Notes under the pieces: generated by a model
What the model was told of the DNA's origin: nothing
Database searches by the model: none
Seen by the model: only the letters and a program-made list of their open reading frames with translations
Source: Mesorhizobium sp. WSM4904
GTDB taxonomy: Bacteria; Pseudomonadota; Alphaproteobacteria; Rhizobiales; Rhizobiaceae
Assembly: GCF_029674545.1 (NCBI RefSeq)
Contig: NZ_CP121354.1
Coordinates: 930,001 to 994,000, forward strand
Direction of reading: 5' to 3'
DNA: 64,000 nt
Shown: one piece after another, positions 8,773 to 16,856 of the stretch
Layout: every line of letters begins with the position of its first letter
Position numbering within the stretch: the first letter of the stretch is position 1
Translations under genes and position numbers: made by a program

Positions 8773-9300
8773 ATGCTTGCCACCATCCTCGTCATCCTGG
8801 TCGTGATCGTCGCCGCCGTGCTCGTCCTTGCCGCGACGCGGCCGAACGATTTCGTCGTCAGCCGCTCCGCCGGCATCAAGGCGCCGTCCGAGGCGATCTT
8901 CCCGCTGATCAACGATTTCAAGCAATGGCGAGCCTGGTCGCCCTTCGAAAAGCTCGATCCGAACATGCAGCGCACGCTTTCCGGCGCCGACAGCGGCAAC
9001 GGCGCGGTGTATGCCTGGGAAGGTAACAGCAAGGCCGGCAAGGGACGCATGGAGATCACCAACTCGGTGCCGTCGTCGCTGGTCTCGCTGAAGCTCGACT
9101 TCGAAAAGCCGTTTCGGGCCAACAACACGGTCGACTTCACTTTGTCGCCGTCAGGCGACGGCACCAACGTCACCTGGTCGATGCGCGGCGCCCGGCCTTT
9201 CATAGCCAAGCTGATGGGTCTGTTCATGAATTTCGATGCGCTGATCGGCAAGGACTTCGAGGCCGGTCTCGACAATCTGAAGCGCGCCACCGAACGGTAA
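8773..9300 (+). CDS. SRPBCC (polyketide cyclase/START-like) family protein with N-terminal membrane anchor
   Basis: A 175-residue protein. Residues 1-22 (MLATILVILVVIVAAVLVLA) form a signal anchor; the rest fits the SRPBCC hydrophobic-ligand fold, with VSRSAGIKAPSEAIFPLIND at its start, NDFKQWRAWSPFEKLDP and a C-terminal helix LIGKDFEAGLDNLKR. Ligand and role are unknown. GGGAGGGGAACG before the ATG at 8773 is a strong ribosome site. Its proximity to the DoxX-like gene recalls the frequent pairing of DoxX-like and SRPBCC genes in rhizobia. Confidence 0.85.
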   Translation: MLATILVILVVIVAAVLVLAATRPNDFVVSRSAGIKAPSEAIFPLINDFKQWRAWSPFEKLDPNMQRTLSGADSGNGAVYAWEGNSKAGKGRMEITNSVPSSLVSLKLDFEKPFRANNTVDFTLSPSGDGTNVTWSMRGARPFIAKLMGLFMNFDALIGKDFEAGLDNLKRATER

Positions 9301-9331
9301 AAAATTAGCAGCTACAACAATATAGCTGACA

Positions 9332-9352
9332 GCCGGCGCAACTTGCGCCGGC
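9332..9352. terminator. Perfect inverted repeat after the SRPBCC gene
   Basis: GCCGGCGCAA and TTGCGCCGGC form a perfect 10-base stem with almost no loop, 31 bases after the stop. There is no clear T-run, so it may be a weak terminator or an mRNA 3' stabiliser. Confidence 0.5.
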
Positions 9353-9441
9353 AATCCTCATTGCCCTCGGGATCAAATTAGCCGTCTGCGAGTTAAAGAC
9401 ATGGCGGCGAGGACGGCGATCCGCGTGAGAGAGGAACCGCA

Positions 9442-9705
9442 ATGAAGAAAGCGATGGTCATTCTGGTGTTGGCGACGGCGCTCGGCGCTTGCTCGCAAAC
9501 GGAAAAGGGTGCTGCGATCGGCGGGTTGGGCGGTGCGGCTGTAGGCGCTGCCGTGGCCAACAACCCGACCCAAGGGGCCATTGTCGGAGGCGCCGTCGGC
9601 GCGGTCGCCGGCGCATTGATCGGCCATGCCAGCGAAAGCGGCCAGTGTCGCTACCGCGACCGCTACGGACGCGTCTATATCGCGCGTTGCCCGTCAGGCT
9701 ATTGA
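9442..9705 (+). CDS. Glycine-zipper lipoprotein
   Basis: An 87-residue predicted lipoprotein. MKKAMVILVLATALGACS is a lipoprotein signal with lipobox LGAC (Cys at residue 17). The body is a glycine zipper (GAAIGGLGGAAVGAAVA, GAIVGGAVGAVAGALIG), which usually inserts in a membrane as a paired helix. The C-terminus CRYRDRYGRVYIARCPSGY holds two cysteines. It is probably an outer-membrane or periplasmic-face protein; function is unknown. It is a single-gene unit with its own terminator. Confidence 0.85.
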   Translation: MKKAMVILVLATALGACSQTEKGAAIGGLGGAAVGAAVANNPTQGAIVGGAVGAVAGALIGHASESGQCRYRDRYGRVYIARCPSGY

Positions 9706-9731
9706 GCTGATTTACCGTTCAAGCAGATAGG

Positions 9732-9756
9732 AACGGCGGGCGAGGACCCGCCGTTT
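9732..9756 (+). terminator. Intrinsic terminator after the glycine-zipper lipoprotein
   Basis: AACGGCGGG and CCCGCCGTTT form a stem around CGAGGA and are followed by TTTCGGATTTTT. It lies between two convergent genes and could also serve the opposite strand. Confidence 0.7.
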
Positions 9757-9772
9757 CGGATTTTTGACGGCG

Positions 9773-10618
9773 TTACAGCAAATCCCGGATATGTTCCCAG
9801 GCTTCGCGGCCCAGGCTAGCATCGGCCGCGTCGTTGCCGCCATGCGCGTGCAATGTCGACCGAGAGGTGCTCTCGCCTGGCAACAGAATCCGATGACCCG
9901 CGTCGGGTGCCGCCACCAGCCTCGCGCTCTTTCCAGCATCCTTTCGGCGCCGCGCGATTGCTTCGGCAAAGTCGAGCGACGGCCACAGCGCATCGTCGCC
10001 GCCCGCAATCAGGACGATCTCCGCCGCCGTTGCCTCAACAGGAATGACGGCCTCGCGCGCCTTATCCGGGAAGATGTTCAGGCAATGCTCGAAAAGCCCT
10101 CGATAGGACACGAGGCCATCGACGTGGCCCGCTTTCCAATCCGGATCGGTCGGAACGAACGGACAAGGACGCCCGGCAATCGTCCATGACGACCGCTCAG
10201 GCCAGCTGACGCCGTCGCGGCCCGGCCCGATATTGCCCCAGACGACCGATGTCGGGCTGATTGCGACCACGGCATCGATACGCGGGTCATGAACCGATGC
10301 CAGCAGCGAGGCCTCGGCGCCTTTGGACGTCCCGACATAGACGATGCGCCGGCATCCCAATCCGACGAGACGGTCCGTCGCGGCGAAAAATGTCTCGATC
10401 GGGATTTCGCAAATTCCGGGGGTCTGGCCGTCGCCGCCGAACCACCGGAGAGCGACAGCCGACGCGCCTGCATCGGCGAACAGCCGGGCGCGAGCGACGT
10501 CGACACGGCCGCTCGATCCGCTCAACACGACGATGCCCGTCGTGGCGCCAAGGCGCCGCAACAGCGTTCCGGCAACGCTACCAGTTAGGGTTTCTTCGGT
10601 GATTGCCGGTTTGCCCAT
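9773..10618 (-). CDS. Alpha/beta hydrolase, BAAT/acyl-CoA thioester hydrolase C-terminal type
   Basis: A 281-residue cytosolic hydrolase resembling the C-terminal catalytic domain of bile-acid acyltransferases and acyl-CoA thioesterases. The nucleophile elbow is GTSKGAE (about residue 96). An acid is likely in IAGGDDALWPS and the histidine in APDAGHRILLPGE, giving a plausible Ser-Asp-His triad. The start MGKPAITEETLTG follows a plausible upstream region; no signal peptide. The natural substrate is unknown. It lies between two hairpin terminators, so it is transcribed alone. Confidence 0.8.
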   Translation of the reverse strand: MGKPAITEETLTGSVAGTLLRRLGATTGIVVLSGSSGRVDVARARLFADAGASAVALRWFGGDGQTPGICEIPIETFFAATDRLVGLGCRRIVYVGTSKGAEASLLASVHDPRIDAVVAISPTSVVWGNIGPGRDGVSWPERSSWTIAGRPCPFVPTDPDWKAGHVDGLVSYRGLFEHCLNIFPDKAREAVIPVEATAAEIVLIAGGDDALWPSLDFAEAIARRRKDAGKSARLVAAPDAGHRILLPGESTSRSTLHAHGGNDAADASLGREAWEHIRDLL

Positions 10619-10654
10619 TCGTCATCCGCTCGAACGCCGCTACGAACAATAGCA

Positions 10655-10680
10655 AAACGGCGGGCACTGGCCCGCCGTTC
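10655..10680 (-). terminator. Intrinsic terminator of rpsP
   Basis: On the minus strand ACGGCGGG and CCCGCCGT form a stem with loop CCAGTG followed by TTTTGCT, 23 bases after the rpsP stop. Nothing downstream on this strand continues the usual ribosomal operon. Confidence 0.75.
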
Positions 10681-10702
10681 TGTCGATGCGATGAAGCAGT
10701 AT

Positions 10703-11104
10703 TTACTCGGCGGTGGCGGCTTCCGCCTCGGCGGGTGCCGCGGATGCGGCGGCAACGGCGGCGGCGGCGTCTTCCTGGGCCTTCTTCAGCAGGGCGGCGC
10801 GTTCCTGCGCCTTCTTGCCGGGCAGGGCCTTGGTCGGGTTCGAGCGGGCCGGACGCTTGGCGATGCCGGCTTCGTCGAGGAAGCGCAGCACGCGGTCGGT
10901 CGGCTGGGCGCCGTGCGACAGCCAGTGCTTGACGCGGTCGGCGTCGACCTTGACGCGTTCGCCGTCCTTCGGCAGCAGCGGGTTCCACGAGCCGAGCGCC
11001 TCGATGAAACGGCCGTCGCGCGGCGAACGGGCGTCGGCGACGACGACGTGATAGTAGGGACGCTTCTTCGAGCCCGCGCGGGCCAGTCTGATCTTCAGTG
11101 CCAT
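10703..11104 (-). CDS. rpsP: 30S ribosomal protein S16
   Basis: A 133-residue S16 protein of the small ribosomal subunit. [20 protein letters not shown] is the family N-terminus; [17 protein letters not shown] and [18 protein letters not shown] follow. The C-terminus is an Ala/Glu-rich extension (from about residue 95) seen in related alphaproteobacteria. It lies downstream of ffh and chorismate mutase. rimM, trmD and rplS, the usual next genes in rhizobia, do not follow here. Confidence 0.97.
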   Translation of the reverse strand: MALKIRLARAGSKKRPYYHVVVADARSPRDGRFIEALGSWNPLLPKDGERVKVDADRVKHWLSHGAQPTDRVLRFLDEAGIAKRPARSNPTKALPGKKAQERAALLKKAQEDAAAAVAAASAAPAEAEAATAE

Positions 11105-11152
11105 TCTTTATCTCCTAAAAGCTCTGATTTCGTTGATCGGGTTTGTGGCTTT

Positions 11153-11212
11153 TGTCTTGTGCAAGTCGTTGTCCCAAAACCGCTGCGCAGTTTCGGGCGA
11201 CATGCACTTGAT
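11153..11212. repeat. Short palindromic repeat, family D
   Basis: Between rpsP and the chorismate mutase gene lies TTGTCCCAAAACCGCTGCGC followed by AGTTTCGGGCGACATGCAC, a family D copy. It may affect transcript processing between the two genes. Confidence 0.7.
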
Positions 11213-11538
11213 TAGCCGGCTTTCGTCACGCCGTTGTTCGCGGCGATCTGTTCGTGGTGGCGGATCACTTCGCGGATGACGAAGTTCAAGAACTTCTCCG
11301 CGAAATCCGGGTCGAGATGCGCATCCTTCGCCAGTTGGCGAAGGCGGGCGATCTGCTGCTGCTCGCGCGCCGGATCGGCGGGCGGCAGGCCATGCTCGGC
11401 TTTCAGCACGCCGACCGCCTTGGTGCAGCGGAAGCGCTCGGCCAGCATATGGATGAGGGCGGCGTCGATGTTGTCGATCGAAGCGCGGTAGCCCGCCAGA
11501 ACGGCGCGTGCGTCGGCCATGTCCTTCTCCTCGTTCAT
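11212..11538 (-). CDS. Chorismate mutase (AroQ fold)
   Basis: A 108-residue AroQ-class chorismate mutase, which turns chorismate into prephenate for phenylalanine and tyrosine. The helical fold shows as YRASIDNIDAALIHMLAERF, then RCTKAVGVLKAEHGLPPADP and REQQQIARLRQLA; the expected Arg and Lys residues are present. The ATG at 11538 is preceded by GAGGGGGCG and begins 8 bases after the ffh stop. A second ATG at 11520, after GAGGAGAAGG, is also good. The ffh-chorismate mutase-rpsP order is usual for rhizobia. Confidence 0.9.
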   Translation of the reverse strand: MNEEKDMADARAVLAGYRASIDNIDAALIHMLAERFRCTKAVGVLKAEHGLPPADPAREQQQIARLRQLAKDAHLDPDFAEKFLNFVIREVIRHHEQIAANNGVTKAG

Positions 11539-11545
11539 CGCCCCC

Positions 11546-13135
11546 TCACTTCTTTTTCCCAAGACCGGGCGGCCCGCCGCCGCCGAGGCCGGGAAGACCC
11601 GGCAGCTTCATGCCGCCGGGCAGGCCCGGCAGGCCACTGCCGCCAAGTCCGCCGGGCAGCCCGCCCGGCAGGCCCTTGCCGAGACCGGCTGCCTGGGCCT
11701 GTTTCTGCAGGGCTTCGAGCTGCTTCGGATCCATCTTGGAAAGATCCGGCATGCCACCGCCGGGCATCATGCCGCCGAGGCCCATCTTCGAGGCGAGGCC
11801 GCCCATCATGCCGCGCATCATGCCGCCGCCTTTGCCCTTGCCGCCCATCGCCTTCATCATGTCGGCCATGCCGCGGTGCATCTTGAGCAACTTGTTGATC
11901 TCGGCCGCGTCGGTGCCGGAGCCGGCGGCGATGCGCTTCTTGCGCGAGTGCTTCAGGACATCGGGGTTCGCCCGCTCGGCCTTGGTCATCGAGGAGATGA
12001 TGGCGAGCTGGCGGCGGAACATCCTGTCGTCGAAGCCGGCCGCGGCGAGCTGGTCCTTCATCTTGCCCATGCCCGGCATCATGCCCATGATGCCGCCCAT
12101 GCCGCCCATCTTCGACATCTGCTGAAGCTGCGCGGCAAGGTCGTTCAGATCGAATTTGCCCGACTGCATCTTCTTGGCCATCGCCGCCGCCTGCTCGGCG
12201 TCGATGGTCTCGGCGGCCTTCTCGACCAGGCTGACGATGTCGCCCATGCCGAGGATACGGTCGGCGATGCGCTTGGGGTGGAATTCCTCCAGCCCGTCCA
12301 TCTTTTCGCCGGTGCCGATCAGCTTGATCGGCTTGCCGGTGACGGCGCGCATCGAAAGCGCGGCGCCGCCGCGGCCGTCGCCGTCCATGCGGGTGAGCAC
12401 CAGGCCGGTGATGCCGACACGCTCGTCGAAGCTTTTCGCCAGGTTCACGGCGTCCTGGCCGGTCAGCGAGTCGGCGACCAGCAGGATCTCGTGCGGCGAC
12501 GACACCTTCTTGATGTCGGCCATCTCGACCATCAGCGGCTCGTCGATATGGGTGCGGCCGGCGGTGTCGAGGATGACGACGTCATGGCCGCCGAGCTTCG
12601 CCGCCTGAACGGCGCGCCTGGCGATGTCGACCGGGCTCTGGCCGGCGATGATCGGCAAGGTCGCCACCTTGGTCTGCTCGCCGAGCTGGCGCAACTGCTC
12701 CTGCGCGGCGGGGCGCCGCGTGTCGAGCGAGGCCATCAGGACCTTCTTGTTCTGACGCTCGGTCAGCCGCTTGGCGATCTTGGCCGAGGTGGTCGTCTTG
12801 CCGGAGCCTTGCAGGCCGACCATCATGACGACGACGGGCGCCGGCGCGTTGAGGTCGATGGCGACGCCCTCGGCGCCGAGCATCTCGACCAGCTCGTCAT
12901 GGACGATCTTGACGACCATCTGCCCGGGCTTGATCGACTTCAGCACCGCGGCGCCGACCGCCTTCTCGCGCACCTTGTCGGTGAAGGAACGCACCACCTC
13001 CAGCGCGACGTCGGCCTCGAGCAGCGCGCGGCGCACCTCGCGCAGGGCCGCCGAGACATCCGCCTCTGACAGCGCGCCGCGGCCGGTCAGGCCGTTCAGA
13101 ATGGAGCCAAGGCGCTCTTGCAGAGACTCAAACAT
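11546..13135 (-). CDS. ffh: Signal recognition particle protein Ffh
   Basis: The GTPase subunit of the signal recognition particle, binding 4.5S RNA and signal sequences of nascent inner-membrane proteins. The 529-residue protein has the N domain (residues 1-90), the G domain with GLQGSGKTTTSAKIA, DTAGRTHIDEP and TRMDGDGRGG, and a Met/Gly-rich M domain from about residue 330. The tail (GLPGGLGGSGLPGLPGG) is unusually rich in Gly and Pro. GAGGGCGGTTTGATCA gives the ribosome site. Its start lies inside the end of a short upstream ORF that repeats its first eight residues. Confidence 0.97.
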   Translation of the reverse strand: MFESLQERLGSILNGLTGRGALSEADVSAALREVRRALLEADVALEVVRSFTDKVREKAVGAAVLKSIKPGQMVVKIVHDELVEMLGAEGVAIDLNAPAPVVVMMVGLQGSGKTTTSAKIAKRLTERQNKKVLMASLDTRRPAAQEQLRQLGEQTKVATLPIIAGQSPVDIARRAVQAAKLGGHDVVILDTAGRTHIDEPLMVEMADIKKVSSPHEILLVADSLTGQDAVNLAKSFDERVGITGLVLTRMDGDGRGGAALSMRAVTGKPIKLIGTGEKMDGLEEFHPKRIADRILGMGDIVSLVEKAAETIDAEQAAAMAKKMQSGKFDLNDLAAQLQQMSKMGGMGGIMGMMPGMGKMKDQLAAAGFDDRMFRRQLAIISSMTKAERANPDVLKHSRKKRIAAGSGTDAAEINKLLKMHRGMADMMKAMGGKGKGGGMMRGMMGGLASKMGLGGMMPGGGMPDLSKMDPKQLEALQKQAQAAGLGKGLPGGLPGGLGGSGLPGLPGGMKLPGLPGLGGGGPPGLGKKK

Positions 13136-13235
13136 TGATCAAACCGCCCTCTATGAGCGCCTTGGATTCATGTTGATCCCTGTCGGGCCGTTGGCCCTCC
13201 ACGCCTCTTGTGCGTTCCTGCAGTGATTCAAACAT
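13128..13235 (-). CDS. Short upstream ORF repeating the ffh start
   Basis: A possible 35-residue peptide that begins MFESLQER, the same eight residues as Ffh, then diverges to TRGVEGQRPDRDQ and ends EGGLINV. Its stop overlaps the ffh start by 8 bases (ATGTTTGA). AAAAGGAAGAAG immediately upstream is a strong ribosome site. The two MFESLQER copies differ at four third-codon positions, all synonymous. It could be a leader peptide for translational coupling, or the remnant of a small duplication. Expression is not shown. Confidence 0.45.
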   Translation of the reverse strand: MFESLQERTRGVEGQRPDRDQHESKALIEGGLINV

Positions 13236-13520
13236 TCTTCTTCCTTTTCTCTGGCACCCGTGGATGCCCGAGAGGTAGTGCGTTCGCGTCGGGTCGCCAA
13301 GCAAAAGCGCAAAGCCAAAAAACACCCGGGGGCGCATCGCGCTGCCGGGTGTTGGCCTCCAGGATCGGTTTACAGCTCCTGCCTCGAAGAGGCGTCGGCG
13401 TCCTGGTCGGCTTTCGCGAAGGTGTACTCGTCGCGGAATTCGTGCGCGTCTAGACAGGAAATCGGCGGCAGAGTCAAGGCTTGGGCCGAGCGCGCTCCTC
13501 CGTCTCCCCTTGTTGTCTAC

Positions 13521-13795
13521 GGCATGCACACATTTCCAAGCGGCTGGTCTTTGGCAATAGCGTGCATGGCTTGGCGCACGCATTGTCTAATGTAGCGCTG
13601 GTCGACCCCACTCCGTCTCGGCTTCGCCGAGCCACCTCTCCCCCGATCGACGGGGTAGAGGAAAGGGGCCAGGCTTTTTGCCGTCAACGCTCGTCCAGCA
13701 AGGCTCCCTTCCTTTCCCTCCGGAGGGGGGAAAGGTGGCGCTGCGAAGCAGCGACGGATTGGGGGAACCACGTGGCAATCAAGCCTCGGCCCGAT
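13521..13795. repeat. Dispersed repeat, family C, copy 2
   Basis: A direct repeat of 3-255 with an extra segment (TCTTTGGCAATAGCGTGCAT) near its start. It lies in the 770-base gap upstream of ffh. The part of that gap from 13236 to 13520 holds no gene I can support and probably contains the ffh promoter. Confidence 0.8.
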
Positions 13796-13833
13796 CATTC
13801 ACGCCTGTCACATAGGATGTGTGCATCCCCGAG

Positions 13834-14006
13834 CCCTTGTTGTGGGAGAAGCTCGGTCGGACGAGGGGTGTTGGACGGATCGCTGCCTCAAAGACGTAAG
13901 CACCTAAAATGGTTGCCTATTCAAGCGTCGCGTTTCTTCCAGCACCCCTCATCCGTCTCGGCGCTGCGCGCCGATCCACCTTCTCCCACAAGGGGAGAAG
14001 GGAAAG
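13834..14006. repeat. Large palindromic repeat, family B (degenerate left arm)
   Basis: The right half is a standard family B copy (AGCACCCCTCATCCGTCTCG through CTCCCACAAGGGGAGAAG). The left half is degraded (CCCTTGTTGTGGGAGAAGCT). It ends just before the stop codon of the glycosyltransferase gene. Confidence 0.75.
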
Positions 14007-14008
14007 GC

Positions 14009-14950
14009 TCACGGCAAGCTTTCGCCGTCCAGGATGCGCTTGTAGAGGTCTAGATATCCCTGTGCCGTCCGGGCGATGGGAAACCGGTCGGCGGCGGATT
14101 CCCGGCACCGCTCTGGCGAAAGCGCGGCGATGTCGGCGAAGGCTTCAGCGAACTCGGCATCGGTATCGAACAGGCGTCCGGTCGCATCGTCGACGATTTC
14201 CGGCAGCGCGCCGCGCGGCGTCGTCAACACCGGCGTGCCGCAAAGCATCGCCTCGACCGGCGCCATGCCGAACGGCTCTTCCCAGGCGATCGGGTTGAGG
14301 AAGGCCTTGGCCTCTCCCAGCAAGCGCAGCTTTTCGTCGCCGTCGACAGTGCCGTGGTAGCGAAAGCGAGGCCCCAGGCTCTTGAAGAAGACGCCTTGGC
14401 GCCGGACCTTCGAGCGCAGCAAAAGCTGCCAGCGCGAGCCGCCGGCAATGTCGAGCCGGAAATCGAAGGTCTTGGCGAGATCGACCGCCCGGTTGAGATT
14501 CTTGCCGACGCGGGCAATGCCGGCCAGGAAAAGCAGCCGGTCCGTCTTGGCAGCGGACAAGCGATAGGCGTCGACCGGAAATCCGTTATAGACGAAAGTT
14601 TCCCGCCCGTGATTGCGCGCGTGGCTGGCGCTGACGAAGCTCCAGTTCTGGTCCCGGCGCGGGAAGTCCGGGGCAAAGCCGTGCATTGTGTAGAGCGCCG
14701 GGCGCGGAGTCTCGATATACCAGCCGTTGAAATGCACGATGTCGGCGTCGGCCGGGATCGCGGCGCGGCATTCGGCTGCCGAGGACACCTGCCGCACCTC
14801 GCAAAGCGGATGGCTCGAGCCGCGACCGGCGATGAGGACGACCTTGTGGCCGAGGCGGGAAAACTCATTAGCCAGCCAGTCGACCTGCCGCTCGGTGCCG
14901 CCATAGCCTTTGCAGGGAATGGCGCGTTCCGCCACCAGCGTGATGCGCAT
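14009..14950 (-). CDS. Glycosyltransferase family 4 protein
   Basis: A 313-residue GT-B glycosyltransferase, probably acting on a surface polysaccharide or glycolipid. It starts MRITLVAERAIPCKGYGGTE with the glycine-rich acceptor-side loop GYGGTERQVDWLANEF. The donor-binding half has FLAGIARVGKNLNRAVDLA and the E-x7-E motif NPIAWEEPFGMAPVEAMLCG followed by GTPVLTTPRGALPEIV. The start codon overlaps the stop of the upstream CPBP gene (TGATG), so the two are translationally coupled. Donor and acceptor are unknown. Confidence 0.88.
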   Translation of the reverse strand: MRITLVAERAIPCKGYGGTERQVDWLANEFSRLGHKVVLIAGRGSSHPLCEVRQVSSAAECRAAIPADADIVHFNGWYIETPRPALYTMHGFAPDFPRRDQNWSFVSASHARNHGRETFVYNGFPVDAYRLSAAKTDRLLFLAGIARVGKNLNRAVDLAKTFDFRLDIAGGSRWQLLLRSKVRRQGVFFKSLGPRFRYHGTVDGDEKLRLLGEAKAFLNPIAWEEPFGMAPVEAMLCGTPVLTTPRGALPEIVDDATGRLFDTDAEFAEAFADIAALSPERCRESAADRFPIARTAQGYLDLYKRILDGESLP

Positions 14951-15909
14951 CAGAAGAGCCCGCCGGATCGCGGATCGGCCGGCCCGACCTTCAGGGGCGA
15001 GCGGCGATGCAAAAGCAGAAGCATCGTCAGCAGCGTGCTCGCGATGCCGATCGCGGCGATGAGAGCGGCGTCCCAATTCGTCCAGCCGGGGCCTTCAAGC
15101 GGCTTGGCGTTGAACAGAGCGAAGGAATTGTAACCCTGCTGGTGCGAGATCAGCAGGAAGCCGGTCAGGTTGTTGCCGAGATGGGCGCCGAACGCGGCGC
15201 CCAGATTGCCGGTCACATAGACCAGCAGCGTCAGCAGCAGCGCGAAGGCGGTGATCGAGACCAGCACGCAGGCATTGATGGCCAGCGTCGAGGCCGGGCT
15301 CCAATGCAGCGCGGTGAACAGAAGCCCCGGCAGCACGGCCCAGATCAGCGGGCTGCCAAACCGGCTGGCGAGGCCGCGCAGCAGGTAGCCGCGGAACAGA
15401 GCCTCTTCCGAGGAGGTCTGCAGAAAGGCGAGCGGCACGATCGCCACGAGGGAGAGCAGCCAGGACGAGAACGCCATCGATCCGCGGGCGATTTCCGGCT
15501 GCAGAAAATAGAGCAGGACCTCGGAGAACAACGAGGTGATCAGAACCGCGACCAGGCCCTTGAGAAAACCGCCGTGCGAGATGCGGCGATCGGCGCCGAT
15601 CAGCGCCGAGAGCGGCTCGCCATGCACGAAGCGCATCGCCGCCCAAAGACCGATCCAGATGCCGGCAAACGACGCCAGCGCGGTGAGGATGCCGACAGGC
15701 GAGGCCAGGAAATCCTGGACCGGCTGTCCGGTCGCCGGGCCGGGAAGACGCAAGACGATGAAGGCGTAGGTGCCGGCGACGAGCACGACAAGTGTCGCGG
15801 CGAGCCAGAAGACAACGACGATCCCCGTTCCCATGAGGAGCCGGAGCAAGGTGGTTTTCCGGTTGGGCGAGCGCCGGTAGCGCTCGAAGGCGGTACTGTC
15901 GATGATCAC
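14950..15909 (-). CDS. CPBP family intramembrane glutamic endopeptidase
   Basis: A membrane protein of about 319 residues with roughly eight hydrophobic segments. The three CPBP (Abi, Rce1-like) motifs are visible: SSEEALFRGYLL (EE-x3-R, about residue 190), LLFTALHW (F-x3-H) and AFGAHLGNNLTGF (H-x3-N). Such proteins are predicted CAAX-type proteases; substrates in bacteria are mostly unknown. The GTG at 15909 (VIIDSTAFERY) is my best start; the frame is open further to 15972. It overlaps the glycosyltransferase start by one base. Confidence 0.85.
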   Translation of the reverse strand: MIIDSTAFERYRRSPNRKTTLLRLLMGTGIVVVFWLAATLVVLVAGTYAFIVLRLPGPATGQPVQDFLASPVGILTALASFAGIWIGLWAAMRFVHGEPLSALIGADRRISHGGFLKGLVAVLITSLFSEVLLYFLQPEIARGSMAFSSWLLSLVAIVPLAFLQTSSEEALFRGYLLRGLASRFGSPLIWAVLPGLLFTALHWSPASTLAINACVLVSITAFALLLTLLVYVTGNLGAAFGAHLGNNLTGFLLISHQQGYNSFALFNAKPLEGPGWTNWDAALIAAIGIASTLLTMLLLLHRRSPLKVGPADPRSGGLF

Positions 15910-16093
15910 GCGGGTCCCCCTGCCGGACGCTTTCGGGTCGCATGATCTAGGAGATCGGCGGTTTTGGCGCAATCGCTATGGGCGGCAATCACCCAGTTTG
16001 CGGTGTAAGACAACGCGACTACCGTATTCCATATTCGATTCGACTGGTCATTATCGTGATCCGGGACATAGAGAACCGAAAGGACGTGTACCG

Positions 16094-16705
16094 ATGGAAG
16101 GCCAACAGGCGAAGCCCGTTGACGCCCGAAATGAGCCGACTAAGGCGATCATTGCCGACAAGGACCTGGGACGGTATTGGCAACAACATGATTCGCTGTT
16201 GGCCTTTCATAAGCTGTTCAACGAGCGGGAAACGGTAGACGAGCGCGCTGTCGCAATAGTAGGTGCGACGTTTCTTGATAACATCTTAGAACATATGCTC
16301 GTCAATTTTATGGTGGGACGATGAGAAAGAAGCGAAGAGGCTGGTTGGTGTCGATTGTCCGTTGGGGCACTTTTTCAAGCCGCGTGACGGCATGTTACTG
16401 TCTCGGACTAATCTGCAAGACGGTGCGAGACGATCTCACGCGCCGTCGGTAAAATTCGCAACAAGTTTGCACACCAACTTGAAGCAGCGTTTGACATAGA
16501 GCCAATTCGCAGTTGGTGCCTTTCGCTCAGATGGCACGAATTTTCTATGATGATGAAAGCTCCCGCTGACGCCACGCCGAGAGATGTTTTTAAGGTGGGC
16601 GTCAACCAGCTAATCACTCACCTAAACGGCATCTTGAGCGTAGCCCGCTTGGAGCGCCGTAGGATGCGTGACGAAGACAATGGCGGGCCAACATTGCTGA
16701 GATAA
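16094..16705 (+). pseudogene. MtlR (mannitol repressor)-like protein, three frameshifts
   Basis: Reading through three single-base insertions gives a continuous MtlR-like protein. Frame 1 encodes MEGQQAKPVDARNEP to TFLDNILEHMLVNFMV. A GGG run at 16315 then shifts to DDEKEAKRLVGVDCP. A GGGG run at 16364 shifts to LGTFSSRVTACYCLGLICK. A CC near 16440 shifts back to VGKIRNKFAHQLEAAFDI and on to TLLR-stop at 16705. All shifts are +1 in G or C runs. The region looks less GC-rich than its neighbours, as in acquired DNA. It is either a decayed gene or a set of homopolymer sequencing errors. Confidence 0.7.
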
Positions 16706-16800
16706 TCCGCGTCAATCCATAATCACGAGATTATTGGAGTTGTGCGGCGGAACCGTATCGCGCAAGCTCTACAGTTTATGGACTAACCAGAAACACGTAA

Positions 16801-16856
16801 TCGTCATCCTATGGCGAAGCAAGGAGCGAAGCGACGCGGCGCAGACCATAGGATCC
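16801..16856. repeat. Left part of a family A palindrome interrupted by the IS110 element
   Basis: CGTCATCCTATGGCGAAGC to GACCATAGGATCC is the first palindrome of a family A pair. In intact copies it continues with ATGCCGTTAC. Here that continuation appears only at 17966, on the other side of the insertion sequence. Confidence 0.9.
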
